Below, in pieces: positions 48,522 to 57,409 of a stretch of DNA of 64,000 nucleotides. The translations under genes were made by a program, and so were the position numbers. The notes below the pieces were generated by a model. The model had not been told where the DNA came from. It was given only the letters and a program-made list of their open reading frames with translations, and ran no database searches. Where the stretch lies: contig NZ_AP022588.1 in the NCBI RefSeq assembly GCF_010731735.1, positions 2,542,001-2,606,000 on the forward strand. The letters are read 5' to 3'. The stretch's first letter is position 1, and each line of letters starts with the position of its first letter. This DNA comes from Mycolicibacterium sediminis. GTDB taxonomy: Bacteria > Actinomycetota > Actinomycetes > Mycobacteriales > Mycobacteriaceae.

Positions 48522-49229
48522 GTGACTCGCCTCGCAAGCCTGCGCGACCACCCGTCCGACCGTGCTGAGCAGGTAGAACAGCTTCGTCGCAAGATGGCGG
48601 CGATGTCGGGGAGGGTGGCGTCCCGGGGTGGTTCGGTGCAGCCTACCCCTGGGGTCCAGGACGGGCTCCTGCCGACCTCGGAGAATTTGCTGCCGATGCC
48701 GGAATCGCTGGCCGATCTGCTACCTGGCGCGTTGCCCAGGGGAGCTGTGGCGGTGGTGTCCGGGGCTCGTTCGCTGATGCTCGGCGTGGTGGCCTCGGTG
48801 ACGTCGGAGGGTGGCCACGTGGCCATCGTCGGCATGCCCGACGTCGGCCTGTTGGCCGCCGTCGAGATGGGTGCGGACCTCAGTCGGCTCGCCGTCGTAC
48901 CGGACCCGGGTGCCGATCCCGTCGAGGTGGCGGCGGTCCTGATGGACGGTCTGGATCTGGTGGTGCTGAACCTGGGCGGACGATCGGTGGCGCCCACCCG
49001 TGCACGGGCGGTGACGGCCAGGGCCCGGCAGAAGCAGTGCACCCTCCTGGTGGCGGGTGGGGACTGGCCGGGTGCGTCGGCCAGGCTGGAGGCGAAGGTC
49101 TCCGGCTACGAGGTGACGGGTGCGGGGTCCGGGCCGCCGGTACCGGGGTGTGGCCGGATCGCCCACGTCCGGTTGGCCCTGCGGGGTCGCGCCAGGTCCA
49201 GTGATCCGGTGCGGGCCGTGGGTGGCTGA
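48522..49229 (+). CDS. imuA': mutasome accessory protein ImuA'
   Basis: A 235-residue protein, counterpart of Rv3395c, needed for damage-induced mutagenesis with ImuB and the DnaE2 polymerase. It has a RecA-like core without a complete Walker [43 protein letters not shown] near residue 70 and [11 protein letters not shown] near 145. GTG 48522 follows GGGAGG by five bases. The SOS box upstream and the coupled imuB gene confirm the role. Confidence 0.94.
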   Translation: MTRLASLRDHPSDRAEQVEQLRRKMAAMSGRVASRGGSVQPTPGVQDGLLPTSENLLPMPESLADLLPGALPRGAVAVVSGARSLMLGVVASVTSEGGHVAIVGMPDVGLLAAVEMGADLSRLAVVPDPGADPVEVAAVLMDGLDLVVLNLGGRSVAPTRARAVTARARQKQCTLLVAGGDWPGASARLEAKVSGYEVTGAGSGPPVPGCGRIAHVRLALRGRARSSDPVRAVGG

Positions 49230-49230
49230 C

Positions 49231-50829
49231 GTGACCCGCCGGGTGCTGGCCATCTGGTGTATGGACTGGCCGGCCGTCGCGGCGGCCGCGGCGGCGGGTC
49301 TGCCGGCCACCGCGCCGGTGGCGGTGACGCTGGCCAACCGCGTGGTGGCCTGCTCGGCGGCGGCGCGCGCCACGGGGGTGCGCCGTGGCCTGCGACGCCG
49401 GGAGGCTCAGGCGCGCTGTCCCTCCCTGCACGTCGTGGCCGCCGACCCGGCCCGCGACGCGCGCCACTTCGAGCGGGTGACCGCCGCCGTGGACGAGGTG
49501 GTGCCGCGTGCGGAGGTGCTGCGGCCCGGGTTGCTGGTGCTGTCCGTGCGCGGCGCGGCCCGGTACTTCGGATCGGAGCAGGCGGCGGCGGAGCGCCTGG
49601 TCGACGCCGTGGCCGCCGCCGGTGCGGAGTGCCAGGTCGGCATCGCAGACCACCTGCCCACCGCGGTGTTCGCCGCCCGCGCCGGTCGCATCGTCGAGCC
49701 GGGGGAGGACGCCCGGTTCCTCTCCCCGCTGTCCATCCGCCAGTTGGCCGCCGAGCCCAGCCTGGCCGAGCCGGGCCGCGACGAACTGGTGGACCTGCTG
49801 TGGCGCATGGGCATCCGCACGGTCGGCCGGTTCGCCGCCCTGTCGAGGACCGACGTGACGTCCCGGTTCGGGGTGGACGCGACGGTCGCTCACCGGTTCG
49901 CCCGTGGGGAGTCGTCGCGGGGGCCGTCCGGTCGGGAACCCCCGGCCGACCTCGACGCCGTCCTCGACTGCGATCCGCCGATCGACCGGGTCGACGCGGC
50001 GGCGTTCGCCGGACGGTCGCTGGCCGCCGAACTGCACCGCACGCTGGAGGCCACGGGCATCGGGTGCACCCGGCTGGCCATCCACGCGGTCACCGCCAAC
50101 GGCGAGGAGCTGCAACGCGTCTGGCGGTGCGCCGAGCCGCTGACCGAGGACGCCACCGCAGACCGCGTGCGCTGGCAGTTGGACGGCTGGCTCAACCGGC
50201 GCATGCAGGACCGTCCGACCGCGCCGATCACCCTGCTGCGGCTGCATCCGGTGGAGGTGGTGTCGGCCTCGGCGCTGCAGCTGCCGCTGTGGGGTTCGTC
50301 GGGTGACGAGGACCGGCTACGGGCCCGCCGCGCGCTGGTGCGGGTGCAGGGTCTGCTGGGTCCCGACGCGGTGCGCGTCCCGGTGCTCAGCGGTGGGCGG
50401 GGGCCCGCCGAACGCATCACGTTCACCCCGCTGGGGGACGAGCCGGTGCCGCGCGCCGACCCGGCGCAGCCGTGGCCGGGCAGGCTACCGGAGCCGTCGC
50501 CCACGGTGCTGCTCGACGATCCGGTGGAACTGCTCGACGTCGACGACAACCCGGTGCGGGTGACCGGCCGCGGGCTGCTCTCCGCGGATCCGGCGCGGCT
50601 GCGGGTCTCCGCGGCGCTGCCCGCCGACCGGGCCGCGGCGGGCACGCTCAGTTGGTGGGCAGGGCCGTGGCCGGTCGACGAGAGATGGTGGGATCCGGAG
50701 CATTCCGCCACGGGGCGCACGGCCCGCATGCAGGTGCTGCTCGACGGTTCGGCCCGGTCGAGCGCCGGGTGCGCGATGCTGCTGTGCTACCGGCAGCGGC
50801 GGTGGTACCTGGAGGGCATCTACGAGTAG
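49231..50829 (+). CDS. imuB: Y-family polymerase-like mutasome protein ImuB
   Basis: Catalytically dead relative of DinB that links the beta clamp to DnaE2, 532 residues. The N-terminal LAIWCMDWPAVAAAAAAG replaces the DxDxFF metal site of active enzymes. LWRMGIRTVGRFAALSRTDV is the helix-hairpin-helix, and QLPLWG near residue 352 is the known clamp-binding motif. The C terminus LLCYRQRRWYLEGIYE is also conserved. GTG 49231 is one base after the imuA' stop; GTG 49222 inside imuA' is an alternative. Confidence 0.94.
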   Translation: MTRRVLAIWCMDWPAVAAAAAAGLPATAPVAVTLANRVVACSAAARATGVRRGLRRREAQARCPSLHVVAADPARDARHFERVTAAVDEVVPRAEVLRPGLLVLSVRGAARYFGSEQAAAERLVDAVAAAGAECQVGIADHLPTAVFAARAGRIVEPGEDARFLSPLSIRQLAAEPSLAEPGRDELVDLLWRMGIRTVGRFAALSRTDVTSRFGVDATVAHRFARGESSRGPSGREPPADLDAVLDCDPPIDRVDAAAFAGRSLAAELHRTLEATGIGCTRLAIHAVTANGEELQRVWRCAEPLTEDATADRVRWQLDGWLNRRMQDRPTAPITLLRLHPVEVVSASALQLPLWGSSGDEDRLRARRALVRVQGLLGPDAVRVPVLSGGRGPAERITFTPLGDEPVPRADPAQPWPGRLPEPSPTVLLDDPVELLDVDDNPVRVTGRGLLSADPARLRVSAALPADRAAAGTLSWWAGPWPVDERWWDPEHSATGRTARMQVLLDGSARSSAGCAMLLCYRQRRWYLEGIYE

Positions 50830-50841
50830 TCATCGGTTGTG

Positions 50842-50865
50842 CACAATTCAATTGTGGGCTACCGT
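50842..50865 (+). promoter_or_regulatory. OhrR operator and -10 box
   Basis: CACAATT (50842-50848), C, AATTGTG (50850-50856) is a perfect inverted repeat close to the TACAATTAATTGTA box of characterised OhrR proteins. TTGTGCACAA (50838-50847) forms a second overlapping palindrome. TACCGT (50860-50865) lies seven bases before the ohrR ATG, so the repressor would sit over the -35 to -10 spacer. Confidence 0.85.
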
Positions 50866-50872
50866 CGGATTC

Positions 50873-51334
50873 ATGGCCGCACTGGGGATCGACGATCACC
50901 TCTGCTTCGCGCTGTACACCGCATCGCGAGCCATGACGGCCGCCTACCGGCCGGTCCTGACCGAGATGAACCTCACCTACCCGCAGTACCTGGTCCTGCT
51001 GGTGCTGTGGGAGGAGGGCACGGTCGGCGTGGGCCGCCTCGGCGAGCGGCTCCAGCTGGACTCCGGCACGCTGTCGCCGCTGCTGAAGCGACTGGAGGCC
51101 AACGGGTACGTGAGCCGTCGGCGGTCGACCAGCGACGAGCGGCTCGTCGACGTCGCCCTCACTCCGGCCGGCTGTCGGCTGGAGGGCCGGGCGCAGTGCA
51201 TTCCGGAGCAGTTGTTCGCCGCCACCGGCATGACCGAACGCGACGCCGCGGATCTCCGCGATGCGGTCCGCCGCCTCAACGATGCGCTCAGTGCGTCCGC
51301 ACGGCGCACACCAGAAGAAGGGACACCAGAATGA
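50873..51334 (+). CDS. ohrR: organic hydroperoxide-sensing MarR-family repressor OhrR
   Basis: A 153-residue winged-helix dimer that leaves DNA when its reactive cysteine is oxidised by organic peroxides. The sensing Cys is Cys11 in DHLCFALYTASRAM, equivalent to Cys15 of Bacillus OhrR. The DNA helix is LGERLQLDSGTLSPLLKRLEANGYVSRRRS. A further Cys pair (GCRLEGRAQC) near residue 104 is unusual. ATG 50873 places the sensor region at the N terminus and is leaderless. Overlaps ohr by four bases. Confidence 0.94.
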   Translation: MAALGIDDHLCFALYTASRAMTAAYRPVLTEMNLTYPQYLVLLVLWEEGTVGVGRLGERLQLDSGTLSPLLKRLEANGYVSRRRSTSDERLVDVALTPAGCRLEGRAQCIPEQLFAATGMTERDAADLRDAVRRLNDALSASARRTPEEGTPE

Positions 51335-51753
51335 AGACGCTCTACACCGCAGAGGCGCTGGCCACCGGCGACGGTCGCGACGGCCACGGCCGCTCCTCCG
51401 ACGGCCGGCTCGACTTCGACCTGGCCTCGCCCACCGAACTCGGCGGCAGTGGCGACGGCACCAATCCCGAGCAGCTCTTCGCGGTCGGCTACGCGGCCTG
51501 CTTCCACTCCGCGCTGCGGCTCGTCGCCCGGCAGGACAAGGCCGACGTCACGGATTCATCGGTCGGCGCGCGGGTGTCGCTCGGCCAGATCGACGGCGGC
51601 GGCTTCGGTCTCGCGGTCGAACTCGAGGTCACGCTGCCGAACCTCGATCACGACACGGCGCAGCAGCTGGCCGAGAAGGCGCACCAGGTGTGCCCCTACT
51701 CGAATGCCACGCGAGGCAACATCGAGGTCACGCTCACCGTCTCCGACGACTGA
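51331..51753 (+). CDS. ohr: organic hydroperoxide reductase Ohr
   Basis: A 140-residue OsmC-fold thiol peroxidase that reduces fatty-acid and other organic hydroperoxides using dihydrolipoamide-type thiols. The catalytic pair lies in YAACFHSAL (Cys about 59) and VCPYSNATRG (Cys about 124), and the Arg/Glu activators are nearby. The N terminus KTLYTAEALATG is the Ohr subfamily form. ATG overlaps the ohrR stop (ATGA), so repressor and target share one peroxide-induced message. Confidence 0.95.
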   Translation: MKTLYTAEALATGDGRDGHGRSSDGRLDFDLASPTELGGSGDGTNPEQLFAVGYAACFHSALRLVARQDKADVTDSSVGARVSLGQIDGGGFGLAVELEVTLPNLDHDTAQQLAEKAHQVCPYSNATRGNIEVTLTVSDD

Positions 51754-51759
51754 GGCCCA

Positions 51760-52812
51760 TCAGGCCAGCGTCGCGGCGAACGGCCCGACCCGGGCGATGA
51801 AGCGCTCGAAGAACACGCCTGGGTCGACGTCGATCCCGACGCGTGCGTTGAGGTGGCGGCCCCAGTGCCCGGTCCAGTCGGGCACCGTCATGCCGCGGGT
51901 CAGCGTGCCGGTGAGTTCGACGTCGACGGTCGCCTGCCGGTAGCGGACCAGGTCGGGATCGAGGGCGACGGCCGCGGCCAGCGGGTCGTGCAGGTGCGCG
52001 ATGTAGCCCTCGCCCTGGTCGAAGTGGAACTCGAAGTAGAACCGCATCGCGTCCTCGAGCACCCGGATCAGTGGATTCGCCGCCGCCGACCGCGTGCCTC
52101 GGTCGTCCAGCACGCTCATCGGCGTCGTCGACGAATTGGCAGCTGCGGCAAGCCTGCTGAGCGTCGACGGCGTCATCACGGCGTTCTCGGTCAGGTTCAG
52201 GCCGAGCACGATCGGCAGGTGGGCCGGCGGCTCCAGTCCCCACGCCGCGCCCCACACCGAGAAGACCTCGGCGGCGGCCTCGGGATCGACGTTGACGTTC
52301 CACTCCGCCACCGGGGTGGTGTTGCCCCGGTAACCGAACGCCCCGCCCATGATCACCAGCCGCCGCAGCAGCCGGGGCAGGGCGGGTTCCAGCCGCAGCG
52401 CCAAGGCCAGGTTGGTCAGCGGACCGACCGCCAGCCCGACGAGTTCGCCCGGGTACTCGCGGGCCGCGCGCACCCAGGCCTGTGCGGCGTCGTAGTCGGT
52501 GAGCGTCCCGCCGCCGACGGGCAGCTGCGCGTAGCCGATGCCCTCCGGGCCGTGGGTGTCCTCGGCGGTGCGCAGCGGGATCGCCAGCGGCCGCTGCGAC
52601 CCCTTGGACACCGGGATCTCGCTCGTCCCGCACAGCTCGAGGAGTCCGAGGTTGTTGGCGCACACCTGATCGACGGGGACGTTGCCCGCGGTCGAGGCGA
52701 TGCCGACGACGCGCGCATCGGCGCTCGCGAACAGGTAGGCCAGGGCCATCGCGTCGTCCACGCCGGTGTCGACGTCGGCGAAGACGGGGATCACCGCATC
52801 AGCCGCTGTCAC
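51760..52812 (-). CDS. iunH: inosine-uridine preferring nucleoside hydrolase
   Basis: Cleaves the N-glycosidic bond of ribonucleosides to base and ribose for salvage. The 350 residues open with the calcium-binding VFADVDTGVDDAMALAYL, followed by GIASTAGNVPVDQVCANNLGLLEL and VIMGGAFGYRGN and VAEWNVNVDPEAA, all family marks. GTG 52812 is selected because TATCGT lies seven bases before it; GTG 52821 would be upstream of the presumed transcription start. Positional counterpart of Rv3393. It converges on ohr. Confidence 0.92.
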   Translation of the reverse strand: MTAADAVIPVFADVDTGVDDAMALAYLFASADARVVGIASTAGNVPVDQVCANNLGLLELCGTSEIPVSKGSQRPLAIPLRTAEDTHGPEGIGYAQLPVGGGTLTDYDAAQAWVRAAREYPGELVGLAVGPLTNLALALRLEPALPRLLRRLVIMGGAFGYRGNTTPVAEWNVNVDPEAAAEVFSVWGAAWGLEPPAHLPIVLGLNLTENAVMTPSTLSRLAAAANSSTTPMSVLDDRGTRSAAANPLIRVLEDAMRFYFEFHFDQGEGYIAHLHDPLAAAVALDPDLVRYRQATVDVELTGTLTRGMTVPDWTGHWGRHLNARVGIDVDPGVFFERFIARVGPFAATLA

Positions 52813-52837
52813 GCCGCCCACGATAGGGCTCGACCAC

Positions 52838-54853
52838 CTACCAGTGCACGCCAGGGACGAGCCGGACGGCGCGCATGACCGGCCCGGGCACCCGCACGCT
52901 CGGGACGCCGGATCGGGCGGGCCGGCGTGGCTTGCGGGCCTCCTCGGCGGTCGCGATCCCGCGCGCCGCGGGTGAATCGGGGTAGCCGAGGTACAGCTGG
53001 TGCAGGATGCGCCGGGACAGCCGCGGTGCGAAGTAGGTGCCCAGGTCGGCGAGCGTCCCCATCGGCGTGTCGATGCGTGACGGCTTCTCGACGAGACCGC
53101 GCACCACCATCGCGGCGGCGTGCTCGGGGGTGATGGCCGGAATCGGGTTCAGCTGTCGCGACGGCGCGATCATCGGCGTCTTCACCAGCGGCATGTGGAT
53201 GCTGGTGAACGTCACGTGATCCGACAGGGTCTCGGTGCCCACCACGTCGGCGAAGGCGTCGAGCGCGGCCTTGGTGGGGACGTAGGCGCTGTACTTCGGG
53301 CTGTTGGCCTGGACGCCCGCGCTCGACACGTTGACGACGTGCCCGAACCGGCGCTCCCGCCAGTGCGGGAGCAGCGCAAGCACCATGCGCACCGACCCGA
53401 AGTAGTTGACCGCCATGACGCGTTCGTAGTCGTGCAGACGGTCGGTGGACGCGCTGACCGAACGCCGGATCGAGCGGCCCGCGTTGTTGACGAGGTAGTC
53501 GACGTGGCCGAACCGGCCGAGGATGTCCTTCACGGTGTGCTCGACCGACGCCGAGTCGGTGACGTCGCACGTGAATGCGTATGCGCTGCCGCCGTTCTCG
53601 CGGATCTCGGTGACCAGGTCGTCGAGGGCGTCGGCGCTGCGGGCGAGCGCGAACACCGTCCCGCCGCGTTCGGCGACCGCGACCGCCGAGGCCCGGCCGA
53701 TGCCGCTCGAGGCGCCGGTGATCACGACGTGCCTGCCCACCAGGGCGCCGGCCGGGTCGTCGCGCCGGGCGCGGTCGGGGTCGAGGTGCTCGGCCCAGTA
53801 GCGCCAGAGCTTCGGCGCGTACGTCGAGAAGGCCGGGACCTCGATCCCCGTGCCGCGCAACGCGTCCGCGGTGTTGTCGGCGCTGAACTCCGGCGCGAGG
53901 TCGACGACGTCGAGGATCTCGGCCGGGATGCCCAGCTGGGTGGCGGCCATGTTGCGCAGCACCTTCACCCGACCGGTGGCCTTGATGAGCGGCGTCGCGG
54001 CGCCGCGCGGCAGTGTGGCGCGCAGCGGCGGCAGACCCGCCGCCCTGGCGACACCGCGGTAGATGCCGCGCAACCCGGTCGACGTCGGCGCGGTGAGGTG
54101 GAACGTCTGGCCATCGCGGCCGGCGACGTGCATCAGGTGCACCATCGCGTCGACCACGTAGTCCACCGGGACGACGTTGGTGCGGCCGGCGTCGGGCAGC
54201 GCGATCGGCGTCAGCGACGGCAGTCTGGAGAGCCGGTTGAGGATCGGGAAGAAGTAGTACGGGCCGTCGATCTTGTCCATCTCGCCGGTGCGGGAGTCGC
54301 CGACGACGACGGCGGGCCGGTACACCCGGAAGCGGAGGCCGGGTGCCGAGCGCACCAGCATCTCGGCCTCGAACTTCGTCTGGTGGTACGGCGTCGGGAG
54401 GTTCTGGGCGACGTCGAAGTCTTCCTCGGTATAGACGCCGCGGAAGTCGCCCGCGACGGCGATCGACGACACGTGATGCAGGGTGGCGTCGAGGCGGCGG
54501 GCGAGGTCGACCACCGCACGGGTGCCGTCGACGTTGGCGACGCGCTGGGCGGCGTCGTCGGCGGTGATGTCGTAGATCGCCGCGCAGTGCACCACGTGGT
54601 CGACGTCGCCGAGGTCGGTGATCGTCTGCTCGCTCAGGCCCAGGTCGGGTGCGGCGAGGTCGCCCACCAGCGGGGTCACGCCCGGACCCCACCGCTCGGC
54701 GAGCCGCTCGAACCGGGACAGCGACTCGCGGCGCACCAGCACGACCACGTCGGCGGGGCCGTCCTCGGGCGTGGGACGCGACAGGATCTCGGTGACGACA
54801 CGGCGACCAATGAACCCGGTACCGCCGGTAACGACATAGCGCATGCGAGTCAT
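52838..54853 (-). CDS. acrA1: two-domain fatty acyl-CoA reductase AcrA1
   Basis: A 671-residue fusion. Residues 1-355 are an extended SDR (YVVTGGTGFIGRRVV, YHQTKFEAE) resembling fatty acyl-CoA reductases that make aldehydes and alcohols. Residues 375-600 are a classical SDR (VVITGASSGIGRASAVAVA, NNAGRSIRRS, YVPTKAA) that ends with a 70-residue basic tail. The equivalent of Rv3391. ATG 54853 is chosen for its GGGGAGG site. In M. tuberculosis cmaA1 lies between iunH and acrA1 and lpqD after it (from memory); neither is here. Confidence 0.9.
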   Translation of the reverse strand: MTRMRYVVTGGTGFIGRRVVTEILSRPTPEDGPADVVVLVRRESLSRFERLAERWGPGVTPLVGDLAAPDLGLSEQTITDLGDVDHVVHCAAIYDITADDAAQRVANVDGTRAVVDLARRLDATLHHVSSIAVAGDFRGVYTEEDFDVAQNLPTPYHQTKFEAEMLVRSAPGLRFRVYRPAVVVGDSRTGEMDKIDGPYYFFPILNRLSRLPSLTPIALPDAGRTNVVPVDYVVDAMVHLMHVAGRDGQTFHLTAPTSTGLRGIYRGVARAAGLPPLRATLPRGAATPLIKATGRVKVLRNMAATQLGIPAEILDVVDLAPEFSADNTADALRGTGIEVPAFSTYAPKLWRYWAEHLDPDRARRDDPAGALVGRHVVITGASSGIGRASAVAVAERGGTVFALARSADALDDLVTEIRENGGSAYAFTCDVTDSASVEHTVKDILGRFGHVDYLVNNAGRSIRRSVSASTDRLHDYERVMAVNYFGSVRMVLALLPHWRERRFGHVVNVSSAGVQANSPKYSAYVPTKAALDAFADVVGTETLSDHVTFTSIHMPLVKTPMIAPSRQLNPIPAITPEHAAAMVVRGLVEKPSRIDTPMGTLADLGTYFAPRLSRRILHQLYLGYPDSPAARGIATAEEARKPRRPARSGVPSVRVPGPVMRAVRLVPGVHW

Positions 54854-54937
54854 GGTCACCCTCCCCCGGGCATACGTCAACCGGCTATCGTCCGACACGA
54901 CTTCCGTCCCGACCCGTCGCTCACCCAGGAGACCGCC

Positions 54938-55807
54938 ATGCCGATCAATCCCGACGCCATCGGAGCCACGACCGAGCCGCAGCCCTACGAGTGGACCGAC
55001 CGCGACACGCTGCTCTACGCGCTGGGCGTCGGCGCGGGCGTCGGGGACCTCGCCTTCACCACCGAGAACAGCCACGACATCCCCCAGCAGGTGCTGCCCA
55101 CGTACGCCGTCATCGCCTGCCCCGCGTGGGGCGCGGTCGGCGAGGTCGGCTCGTTCAACTTCGGCATGCTCCTGCACGGCAGCCAGCAGATCCGGCTGCA
55201 CGCGCCCCTGCCGCCGGCCGGGACATTGAACGTGCACTCCGAGGTCGTCGACATCCAGGACAAGGGCGAGGGCAAGAACGCCATCCTCGTGTTCAAGGGC
55301 GTCGGCACCGACCCGGAGACCGGCGACGTCGTCGCAGAGACGGTGTCCACGGCCGTGATCCGCGGCGAGGGCGGCTTCGGCGGTCGGCCCGGTGAGCGTG
55401 CGCCGGCACCCGAGTTCCCGGATCGCGAGCCCGACGCGACGGTGGCTCTGCCCACCACCGAGGATCAGCCGCTGATCTACCGGCTGTCCGGCGATCGCAA
55501 TCCGCTGCACAGCGATCCCTGGTTCGCGCAGAACCTCGCGGGCTTTCCGCGACCGATCCTGCACGGGCTCTGCACCTATGGCGTCGCGGGCCGCGTCCTC
55601 GTCGCCGAACTCGGAGGCGGCGACGCCACCAGGATCCGTGCGGTCGGCGCGCGATTCACCTCCCCGGTGTTCCCGGGCGAGACGTTGACGACGTCGGTGT
55701 GGCGCACCGAGCCCGGCCACGCCGTGTACCGCACCGAGGCGGCCGAGGCCGACGGCTCCAATGCCCGCGTCGTGCTCGACGACGGCACCGCCGAGTACGT
55801 CGACTGA
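54938..55807 (+). CDS. htdY: (3R)-hydroxyacyl dehydratase HtdY (MaoC type)
   Basis: A 289-residue double hot-dog enzyme, counterpart of Rv3389c, that hydrates or dehydrates 3-hydroxyacyl thioesters. The hydratase 2 motif is YRLSGDRNPLHSDPWFA near residue 185 (Asp and His catalytic) followed by GFPRPILHGLCTYG. The N-terminal half is a degenerate hot-dog. CAGGAG precedes ATG by seven bases. It is divergent from acrA1, giving a small acyl-lipid module, and 30 bases before the MoxR cluster. Confidence 0.93.
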   Translation: MPINPDAIGATTEPQPYEWTDRDTLLYALGVGAGVGDLAFTTENSHDIPQQVLPTYAVIACPAWGAVGEVGSFNFGMLLHGSQQIRLHAPLPPAGTLNVHSEVVDIQDKGEGKNAILVFKGVGTDPETGDVVAETVSTAVIRGEGGFGGRPGERAPAPEFPDREPDATVALPTTEDQPLIYRLSGDRNPLHSDPWFAQNLAGFPRPILHGLCTYGVAGRVLVAELGGGDATRIRAVGARFTSPVFPGETLTTSVWRTEPGHAVYRTEAAEADGSNARVVLDDGTAEYVD

Positions 55808-55837
55808 TCCGGCTACCCTCCGAGGGAAGGGGGGAGC

Positions 55838-57409
55838 ATGAGCAACAGGTGGAGTGACGTCTCGAAGGCGCCGACGCTGCCGTCGGGCGGCGCGCCGGCG
55901 TCCGGGCTGACCGCGGCGGACCTGTTCCGACCGCAGGTGGCGCCGTCGACGACGCTGGACGAGAAGTTGCGCCGCGCCTACTTCTGGCTGGTGAACAAGG
56001 CGGTCATCTCGCCGTTCTACGACGTCGAATTCGGTTCGGACACAGCGGTTTCGTACCCGCTGGGCGACGCCGGTGCGCAGCTGACGCTGCCCAGGGAGCC
56101 GGCGTACTCGTCCAACGTCCTCGTCCCGCTGCTCGCGTTCGCCGTCGGCGGACGGTGTCTCCTGATCGGCGGCCCGGGCCGGGGCAAGACCACGCTCGCG
56201 GTGCTGATGGGGGTGCTGGCCGGTGCCGAGCCCGCCGACGTCAGACGTCACGTGCAGCAGGGCCAACCGCAGCTGACGGTGAGCGACCTGGTGGGCATCC
56301 CCCTGCCGCGCGACCTCGTGGCGGCGGGCAGCCTGGCCGAGATCACGATCGCGTGGAAGAGCTGGCTGGGTGGTCGCGTCAAGATCGTCGACGAGTACAA
56401 CCGCATCCCGACCAAGACGCAGTCGGCCCTGCTGACGATGGTGGCCGAGGGTTACGTCGAGAGCCACGACCAGATGCACACGACGGCGCCGGAGCACGGC
56501 GTGCAGAGCTGGTACTTCACGGCCAACGACGACGGCGGCGGCGGCACCTTCCCGGTGATCCAGGCGCTCAAGGACCGGATGGACGTCACCGTCCAGGCAT
56601 TCGGCTTCAACAGCCGTTTCCTGGACGAGCTGGTGGCGCGCGTCGAGGCGGGCGACCGACCGGAGGACAACGTTCCGGCCGAACTCGTGTTCTCGACGGC
56701 CGAGCAGGTGTCGATGGTCGACGCGATACGCGCAGTGCCGGTCCCCGCCGCGGTGCGTCGGCGGCTGGAGTTCTTCGTCGGCCAGTTCGAGTTCGTGCAG
56801 CACGGCGGGCGGCGGTTCGAGTACCGCACCAAGGACGTCGTGGCCACCTCCGGCCTCGACGTCGGCCAGGTCATCGACGCCAACTCCGGTGCCGACCTCC
56901 AGGTGGATCTGGGCGCGCAGACCCTGAACGGGGTCTCGGTCCGGACACTGCAGACACTGGTCCTCTACGCCAAGGCGCTGGCGTGGTTCCGCGGCAACGA
57001 CGTCGTGACGCTCGAGGACGTGCGGGCCATGGTGCCGTTCGCGCTGCGCGGCAAGCTGCTGCCCAACCTCACGCATCCTCGTTTCGACACCGGTGCAGAC
57101 GCGGAGCTGACGTCCGATCAGGCCAGCTGGCTCATCGACCTGTTCGATGCCGCGGGTCGGCAGTTCGTCGCGCTGGGGATCGACCAGGACGACCCCGTGG
57201 GCCGGCTGCTCGCCGAATTCAACGGCGGGCTGGACGGTTTGGGGGTGCTCGACGTGTCCCGTCGGATCACGACCATCGAGGCTCGGATCGCGACGATCTC
57301 GGCGGTCGGCAAGATCTACGGCCGCGACTTCGACGACCTCGTGGCGTTGAAGTACCTGTACCAGCGTTACTCGAACTACCTGCACTGGCTCGAGGGCGGT
57401 CGACGGTGA
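55838..57409 (+). CDS. MoxR-type AAA+ ATPase of the five-gene VWA cluster
   Basis: A 523-residue cytosolic ATPase. Walker A is GGPGRGKTT (111-119), Walker B with adjacent Glu is KIVDEYNRIP (D185, E186; MoxR normally has LDEINR), sensor region YFTANDDGGGGTFPVIQALKDRMD and arginine-rich C-terminal lid. It is about 200 residues longer than typical MoxR because of an 80-residue N-terminal domain and a 130-residue C-terminal helical one. GGAAGGGGGG precedes ATG. MoxR ATPases act as chaperones or metal-insertion machines with VWA partners, and a VWA gene lies two genes on. It overlaps the next gene by GTGA. Confidence 0.9.
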   Translation: MSNRWSDVSKAPTLPSGGAPASGLTAADLFRPQVAPSTTLDEKLRRAYFWLVNKAVISPFYDVEFGSDTAVSYPLGDAGAQLTLPREPAYSSNVLVPLLAFAVGGRCLLIGGPGRGKTTLAVLMGVLAGAEPADVRRHVQQGQPQLTVSDLVGIPLPRDLVAAGSLAEITIAWKSWLGGRVKIVDEYNRIPTKTQSALLTMVAEGYVESHDQMHTTAPEHGVQSWYFTANDDGGGGTFPVIQALKDRMDVTVQAFGFNSRFLDELVARVEAGDRPEDNVPAELVFSTAEQVSMVDAIRAVPVPAAVRRRLEFFVGQFEFVQHGGRRFEYRTKDVVATSGLDVGQVIDANSGADLQVDLGAQTLNGVSVRTLQTLVLYAKALAWFRGNDVVTLEDVRAMVPFALRGKLLPNLTHPRFDTGADAELTSDQASWLIDLFDAAGRQFVALGIDQDDPVGRLLAEFNGGLDGLGVLDVSRRITTIEARIATISAVGKIYGRDFDDLVALKYLYQRYSNYLHWLEGGRR

